DNA of 64,000 bases from contig JBJHDF010000020.1 in assembly GCA_050486405.1 (NCBI GenBank), forward strand, positions 15,864 through 79,863, read 5' to 3'. Origin of the DNA: JBJHDF01 sp050486405 (GTDB taxonomy: Bacteria; Pseudomonadota; Gammaproteobacteria; Pseudomonadales; Cellvibrionaceae). A program made the position numbers and the translations under genes. Shown here piece after piece: positions 59,801-64,000 of this stretch; the first letter of the stretch is position 1, and every line of letters begins with the position of its first letter. The notes beneath the pieces are model-generated. The model saw only the letters and a list, made by a program, of their open reading frames with translations, was not told the DNA's origin and did no database searches.

Positions 59801-62800
59801 CCAGGCCGCCGACTATATCAAGCCCGATAATATTCGCATTCACCAGGCCGATACCGCTAAGCAGCGCGCCATTCGTATAGCCAAACAGGCCCACGTGGCC
59901 AGCAGTTGGGCGGTTGACGGTCAGGTCGCTGATTGTATGCCCCTGGCCGTTCAGGCTGCCGGTGAAGCTGCCTGTACGACCAATGGGCTCGAAACCCGAG
60001 CCGGCATGCCAGTTGGCGGTGCCGCTGGCATCAATGTCGTTCGCCAGTACAAAGTCATGGCCCATCAAGCTGAGGGAGGCCATGCCCTGCAAACCAAACA
60101 CATCACTGATTTGGTAAGGGGTGGTGCTACTGCCATCGCCTTCCAGCACCCGTAGAAAGGCGGAACCGCCGGGGCTGAAGCGGAAGTTGTTGACAAAAAA
60201 CGTGGGCAAGCTGGTACTGTTCTGCACCCAGTAGCCACTGACCAGCTCAAACTCATCCCCGTTGATAACACCTGCGGTGATGTTGCCACCGGTGTCGATA
60301 TGCAGGGTGCCACTGCCCCAGCTTGCACCGTTGCTTAAATCAATATCGCCTGCGGCGGTGTCGGGGGTGCTGATCGTACGGCTGAGGCCACCACCAATAA
60401 AATCATAGCCTTGCTGGTGGGAGTAAATGTTTACCGTGGCGGTGTATTCACCCGCTGATTCACTGCGCAATGTCAAACGGTTTTCCAACAAAATACGCGG
60501 ATCAGTCTGCGGGTTGGTTAGGGCGGCGATATTGGCCAGATGGCTGCCGCTGCCATCGAACGCGGGTTCGTCATCCACGCTTAGCGGAGTGAGAAAGTAG
60601 CGCAGCAGCGGAGTGGTAAGGCCATCGTAGATGCGCCACACCGCGCCGGTCTCGCCCGCGTTGTCGATATCGTTGCCCCAGACGCCAAAGCTGGCCAGTT
60701 GTTGCATCTGGGCCGTGGTTAAGCCGGTGCCGCCACCGGCACTGCTGCTCTGCTCAGTAGATTGTGTGTCCCAGAAGCTGTCGCTCACAGTGCTTGCATT
60801 CGCACTGCCAACTAAACCGCCGACATGATCAGCGCCACTCACGCGGCCTGTAGCGTAGCTCTGGCTGACTGTGTCGCTGAATTCCAGCCCTCCTACCAGA
60901 CCACCGACGCGCGATCCACCTTCCACATGGCCCGTGGCGTAGCTCTGGGTGATCGTACTGTTGTGCTGGGACCCCACCAGCCCGCCGACATGATAGGCTC
61001 CACTCACGCCGACCGAGGCGTAGCTCTGGGTGATCATGCCGGAAGTTTGGTGTCCCACCAGACCGCCGACGCTGAAGCTACCCGTCACGTGGCCGCCAGC
61101 CAGGCCAAGGTAGCTCAGGGTGGCGCCATTGGTAGCACCAAACAGGCCAACATAGTGCTGTATTGGACGCTCAATGGTCAGGTCACTGATCACATAGCCT
61201 TGGCCGTTGAGGCTGCCGGTGAAAGAGTCGACGTTATTGCCAATGGGATTGAAACCTGCGCCGCTGTGCCAGTTGATAGTGCTGCTGGCGTCGATGCTGT
61301 TCGCCAGCACAAAATCATTGGCCAGCAAACTATGGGAAGCCATGCCCTGCAGGCCGTAGATGTCGGCGATCTGGTAGGCCGTGGCTTCACTCAAACCATC
61401 GCCCCCCAGTACACGCAGGAAGGTGGCGTTTTCGACGTCGAGCCGGAAATTGGCGGCCTGGAAGGCAGGTAGACCGGCGCTGTTTTGAACCCAGGCGCCG
61501 CCTTGCAAATCAAAGGTGCCGACGTTGATGTCGGCACTGGCGGTAAGAGCATTACCGGCATTGAGGGTGATGCCACCGTTTTCGGCACTGATGGCCTGGT
61601 TGATATGGATATCGTTGTGGGCGGTGAGGCTCAGGGTATTGCCGCTGGCCCAGCTCAGCTCGGCATTCACATTGATATCGCCATCCTCGGCGCCGGTGGC
61701 CACGGTTTCGATGGTCACATTGGTGGTGGCCAGGTTAGTGGTCAGGGTATCAGCGCCAATGCCGCTGTCGGTTTGCGCGGCAGCCCCCGCGCTGATGGTG
61801 AAATCAGTGGGGTCGATCAGCCATTCACCGGTCTGGCCGCTCTCGGCGTGGGTGGTGACGTGAATTTCCGGGTCGATAGTCACCCGGGCAGCAGAGGTGT
61901 CGATAAAGCCGCCGTCGCCGCCGTCAGGGGCAGAGGCATCCAGGGTACCGGCCACATTCACTTCGCCGTGCTGCATATCGCCCAGCAACAGTATGCGACC
62001 CTCCTTGTTTTCAAGCGTTTGCGCGCGCACGGTGCCGCTGTTATTGACCACGCCGCGCAGGGCGTCGGAGGCACCTTTGGCGGTAAGAACAACCAGGCCG
62101 CCATCGGCCTGGATCAGGCCCCGGTTCTCTACCAGGGTGGCCAGCGTAGAGGCACTCACTTCAACCGATAACAGACCATCGCCGTCAAAATCCAGCAGCA
62201 CATCGGTGCCGGCGGCAAGTGCAGCGCCTGTGGTCGATGAAGAGCCGGCGTTTATCCTGCCGTCGTTTCTGACAGTGGGCGCAATCAGCGCCACCACTGC
62301 ACCGTTCAGTTCACCCTGATTGAAGATAGCGGTGTTGTGATCGCCCGTGAACCGGTAATGGCCGTTCAGGAAATCTTCATCACTCATCCCCAGCGTGGAG
62401 GCGACAAAAGAGCCGGTCTGGACGCTGGCGTTTTTACCGATCATCACCCCGTTGGGGTTGAGCAAAAACACCTGGCCATTGGCATTGAGGTTACCAAGGA
62501 TCTCGCTGGGGCTCTGGCCAAGCACCCGGTTAAGGGCCACCGATTCGCTGCCGGGCTGATAAAAGGTAACGCTGTTATGCTCGCCGATGGAGAAGTCCTG
62601 CCAGTTGGCGATCATATGATCGCTGTGCTGGTGGATATTCATGGCATTTCCGTGAACCGTAATATCGGCACTGCCGTGGGTGATGGTGGCGTCAGTGGGC
62701 AGCACGCCGCTCAGCAGTTGCGACGGCGGCGGCGCCATACTCATGGCTTGCACACCCGGGTCGGCCGCGTATGCCGCCAGCGGCGCCATGCTGGAAACCA

Positions 62801-62963
62801 GAGTCATGCCCGCCAGCGCAGGCAGCCGCAGGCGGGATTGACTGCCTGTTCGCTTGGGCCCGGATGTCAGCGACGTTTTCTTGCCGCGCCGGCGGGCGCT
62901 TTCCCCCACCACTTTCCAGCCCTGGTGAAAGTGGTCCCAAACGAGCGTAAATACCCGGTTCAT
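56892..62963 (-). CDS. TpsA exoprotein: filamentous-hemagglutinin N-domain with GLUG and MBG repeats
   Basis: 2023-residue secreted surface protein. The extended signal region MNRVFTLVWDHFHQGWKVVG is typical of very large exported proteins. A hemagglutination-activity (TPS) domain follows, with FLLNPNGVMIGKNASV. Four long beta-helix sections contain many GLUG repeats (YATGSVTGSESVGGLAGRN type). MBG/YDG-like domains (about 1770-1930) precede a DP-x repeat linker and an acidic C-terminus with two Cys nine positions apart (ACDDDDKEEEC). It is probably an adhesin retained at the surface. The ATG at 62963 gives the conserved signal start. Confidence 0.93.
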   Translation of the reverse strand: MNRVFTLVWDHFHQGWKVVGESARRRGKKTSLTSGPKRTGSQSRLRLPALAGMTLVSSMAPLAAYAADPGVQAMSMAPPPSQLLSGVLPTDATITHGSADITVHGNAMNIHQHSDHMIANWQDFSIGEHNSVTFYQPGSESVALNRVLGQSPSEILGNLNANGQVFLLNPNGVMIGKNASVQTGSFVASTLGMSDEDFLNGHYRFTGDHNTAIFNQGELNGAVVALIAPTVRNDGRINAGSSSTTGAALAAGTDVLLDFDGDGLLSVEVSASTLATLVENRGLIQADGGLVVLTAKGASDALRGVVNNSGTVRAQTLENKEGRILLLGDMQHGEVNVAGTLDASAPDGGDGGFIDTSAARVTIDPEIHVTTHAESGQTGEWLIDPTDFTISAGAAAQTDSGIGADTLTTNLATTNVTIETVATGAEDGDINVNAELSWASGNTLSLTAHNDIHINQAISAENGGITLNAGNALTASADINVGTFDLQGGAWVQNSAGLPAFQAANFRLDVENATFLRVLGGDGLSEATAYQIADIYGLQGMASHSLLANDFVLANSIDASSTINWHSGAGFNPIGNNVDSFTGSLNGQGYVISDLTIERPIQHYVGLFGATNGATLSYLGLAGGHVTGSFSVGGLVGHQTSGMITQSYASVGVSGAYHVGGLVGSQHNSTITQSYATGHVEGGSRVGGLVGGLEFSDTVSQSYATGRVSGADHVGGLVGSANASTVSDSFWDTQSTEQSSSAGGGTGLTTAQMQQLASFGVWGNDIDNAGETGAVWRIYDGLTTPLLRYFLTPLSVDDEPAFDGSGSHLANIAALTNPQTDPRILLENRLTLRSESAGEYTATVNIYSHQQGYDFIGGGLSRTISTPDTAAGDIDLSNGASWGSGTLHIDTGGNITAGVINGDEFELVSGYWVQNSTSLPTFFVNNFRFSPGGSAFLRVLEGDGSSTTPYQISDVFGLQGMASLSLMGHDFVLANDIDASGTANWHAGSGFEPIGRTGSFTGSLNGQGHTISDLTVNRPTAGHVGLFGYTNGALLSGIGLVNANIIGLDIVGGLVGRNAGSISQSFAMGSVAGFSDIGGLVGMNTGSLSQSYAVGSVTGIEYVGGLVGLNGNSISRSHAAVSVTGINNVGGLAGGNSSIINQSYATGSVTGSESVGGLAGRNTGMISQSYATGSVEGSVDVGGLVGYSLFGHVNQSYVTGSVTGQAYVGGLVGYDFQSTSSITESFYATTDGNDNPINNGGNTAGGHQGNSLGGAHTLGQLRQLSTFSDWDDDIDAEGGTGSVWRIYEGNTTPLLRTFLTELAILPEFDGADFDAGNIAALSGYDASDPAILGSLIGGDTLVLTSDAAGVYTASVAGAEGLYSHQQRYDLIVGNRTIATAGTDAGDIDLQGISIGWTEGTLRIDTTGDIFNIGAINGGADSVFDLAGGNWVQNSASLPGFAVNDFRLDPANATFLRVLGGDGDSDGAGAYQITDIYGLQGMASYNLLGNDFVLANNIDASGTANWNVGDHDNDTGTPDQAMGFIPIGVYDSNPFTGSLDGQGHAISGLLIQRPAQDYVGLFGYVGSGGELQRIGLSGGSIEGAGNVGALVGGINGDWSPEFTARISQSYATSSVTGSGDYVGGLVGAQLLALIEQSYATGSVESTGDYVGGLVGYNLFGRVDQSYALGSMTGNEHIGALVGGSAGEVRDSFWNSEVMATGVGQQAQVPINTEGRTEAELQQLMTFADAGWDIDAQGGTGSVWRIYEGSTTPLLRVFLTPLTIAADDETLTYNAAEQFASGSYSVSGTYDPALLFGTAAYEGSGRNVGSYAISLEGLYSSQQGYDLTLTDGTLEITPATLTLSAVSDSRVYDGSTDSNGVVSVSGLLAGDNVSNLGQSFDSAEVGERTLNVNGGYVLDDGNGGNNYTVTLASATGSITAAPVDPTDPADPTDPVDPVDPVDPVDPVDPTDPTDPTDPTDPTDPTDPTDPTDPFDPTDPVDPTDPENNLDGGSLFNAVARACDDDDKEEECDDDKPETVPDDLLQ
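57016..57201. repeat. 9-bp tandem repeat inside tpsA
   Basis: About 20 copies of a 9-base unit (GGATCGGTY on the plus strand) encode about 20 copies of Asp-Pro-(Thr/Val) on the minus strand. The units vary at third positions and come in blocks (GGATCAACC and GGATCGGTC). This forms a rigid, acidic, proline-rich stalk before the C-terminus. It is a likely site of copy-number variation, always in multiples of three codons, so the frame would survive. Confidence 0.9.
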
Positions 62964-63082
62964 GGTGCGTTCCCGCTTTTTGTTAACCCGCCTCACAGGA
63001 AACCTTACCCAAGCGCCGGGTGGATGTATATAGTCTATTTGGACCAGTTCCCCAGCCTAAGTGGCCTGTTATAGTAGCCATC

Positions 63083-63286
63083 ATGAACACGACCGAACGC
63101 TGTATTTTAATTGTGGATGACCACGCCCTGTTTCGTGCCGGGTTGGCTATGATTTTGACGCAGGATGCGCTCACCGGGCGTATTGTGGAGGCCGGCACCG
63201 TGCGCGAGGCACAAACCAGCGATGCACTACTGCTGCACAAGCCGGTAGCGGCCAGCCACCTGCAGCGCGCTCTGGCGGAGTTGTAG
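63083..63286 (+). pseudogene. Collapsed response-regulator gene
   Basis: 67 codons. The start MNTTERCILIVDDHALFRAGLAMIL is the opening of a NarL/FixJ-type receiver, with the acidic pair and LFRAGL. After VEAGTVREAQ it jumps to LLLHKPVAASHLQRALAEL, the end of a receiver domain with the switch Lys-Pro. The central ~50 residues with the phospho-accepting Asp are absent and no output domain follows. It is best read as an internal-deletion remnant between tpsA and katG. Confidence 0.7.
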
Positions 63287-63453
63287 CAGGATGGGTTATC
63301 CAGGTGTCAATCTGACGTCCAAAACCACGCCGCCGCTATTGAAAATAGCTATCAAGCCTAATGAAATAATAAATCAACTGGCTGTTTAAGATGCCGGTCA
63401 TTAGGCATAGACTGATCGACGAAGCATAAACCGTTCGCAATCAGGAGGCAGTC

Positions 63454-64000
63454 ATGGACAACAATCAAGGCAAATGCCCGGTAATGCACGGCTCGCGCAC
63501 GAAAATGGGCGGTGAGCGCAAGGCCAACCGCGACTGGTGGCCCAACCAGCTCAATCTCGCGATCCTGCACCAGCATTCCCCCGCATCCAACCCTTTGGGC
63601 GAAGACTTCCGCTACGACGAAGCCTTCAAGAAGCTCAATTTGAAACAGGTGAAAAAAGACATCGAAGCGGTGTTAACCAGTTCACAGGACTGGTGGCCCG
63701 CCGATTACGGCCACTACGGGCCCTTTATGATCCGCATGGCCTGGCACGCCGCCGGCACCTACCGCATCGGCGACGGCCGCGGCGGTGCCGGCACCGGCGA
63801 TCAGCGCTTCGCGCCGCTCAACAGCTGGCCGGACAACGGCAACCTGGACAAGGCGCGCCGTCTGCTGTGGCCAGTGAAGAAAAAATACGGCAACGCCCTG
63901 TCCTGGGCCGATCTGTACATCCTCACCGGCAACGTGGCGCTGGAATCCATGGGCTTCAAGACCTTTGGTTTTGGCGGTGGCCGTGAAGACATCTACGCTC
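63454..64000 (+). CDS. katG: Catalase-peroxidase KatG (3' truncated by window)
   Basis: First ~182 residues of a heme catalase-peroxidase, which removes hydrogen peroxide. The N-terminus contains CPVMHG and RDWWPNQLNLAILHQH. The distal active site has MIRMAWHAAGTYR (Arg, Trp and His), followed by GRGGAGTGDQRFAPLNSWPDN and ALSWADLYILTGNVALE. The Trp in MAWH belongs to the Met-Tyr-Trp adduct. The ATG is preceded by AGGAGG at 5 bases. The full protein would be about 720-740 residues. The preceding 167 bases hold its promoter; no clear OxyR site was identified. Confidence 0.95.
   Translation, partial: MDNNQGKCPVMHGSRTKMGGERKANRDWWPNQLNLAILHQHSPASNPLGEDFRYDEAFKKLNLKQVKKDIEAVLTSSQDWWPADYGHYGPFMIRMAWHAAGTYRIGDGRGGAGTGDQRFAPLNSWPDNGNLDKARRLLWPVKKKYGNALSWADLYILTGNVALESMGFKTFGFGGGREDIYA

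Noticed and set aside
63287..63453. OxyR-type operator upstream of katG
   Set aside because: An ATAG/CTAT pair is present near 63345, but the full four-part OxyR spacing is not met.

Overview
The window is about 60% GC, densely packed and rich in short operons. It looks like a chromosomal segment of a marine-type gammaproteobacterium, near the Cellvibrionales/Pseudomonadales. The markers are a PA3496-family small protein, a rimK/rimB pair, tcdA, hisC, an EctB-like aminotransferase and a heme-copper oxidase cluster. I recognise families from protein motifs only; no database search was possible, so the taxonomy is an inference.

Layout. 1-9.6 kb: the end of an EctB-like transaminase, a TatD-type hydrolase, tyrB-like and tcdA, hisC, a PAS-GGDEF-EAL protein, and a rimB-rimK-aspartoacylase operon convergent with it. 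9.7-17.2 kb: the PA3496-family protein, a LysR regulator, a glutathione transferase, a membrane-anchored AraC regulator, and a MacAB-like ABC efflux operon with two permeases. 17.4-26.8 kb: DUF3014, DUF1244 and DUF547 proteins, three beta-lactamase-fold serine hydrolases, a DUF4097-like protein and a LytS/LytR-like two-component pair.

27.0-46.0 kb is the accessory core. It holds a vapBC toxin-antitoxin pair, a 67-bp remnant of the ctaG-like gene, an operator-like palindrome, and a five-gene same-strand cluster: SNF2-type helicase, Eco57I-type DNA methylase (interrupted by an in-frame amber codon), AAA ATPase with a nuclease-like tail, a 2131-residue helicase with a DUF1998-like region and a nuclease-like tail, and a UvrD-type helicase fused to a RelE/ParE-like domain. 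It ends exactly at the 3' end of an intact ctaG-like gene. This resembles DISARM, Druantia and catalogued helicase-methylase-ATPase defence loci, but it matches none of them fully as I know them. It is the best candidate here for an under-described anti-phage system.

46-54.3 kb: a terminal oxidase cluster (ctaG-like, small membrane protein, fused subunit I+III, CuA subunit II), DUF2231 and CopD-like membrane proteins, a cytochrome-c/PQQ-type sugar dehydrogenase and a membrane LytTR regulator. 54.4-63.3 kb: a Phd-type antitoxin with a frameshifted vapC, a remnant of an outer-membrane barrel C-terminus, and a two-partner secretion pair (TpsB transporter and a 2023-residue GLUG-repeat TpsA exoprotein). 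The window closes with a collapsed response-regulator remnant and the 5' part of katG.
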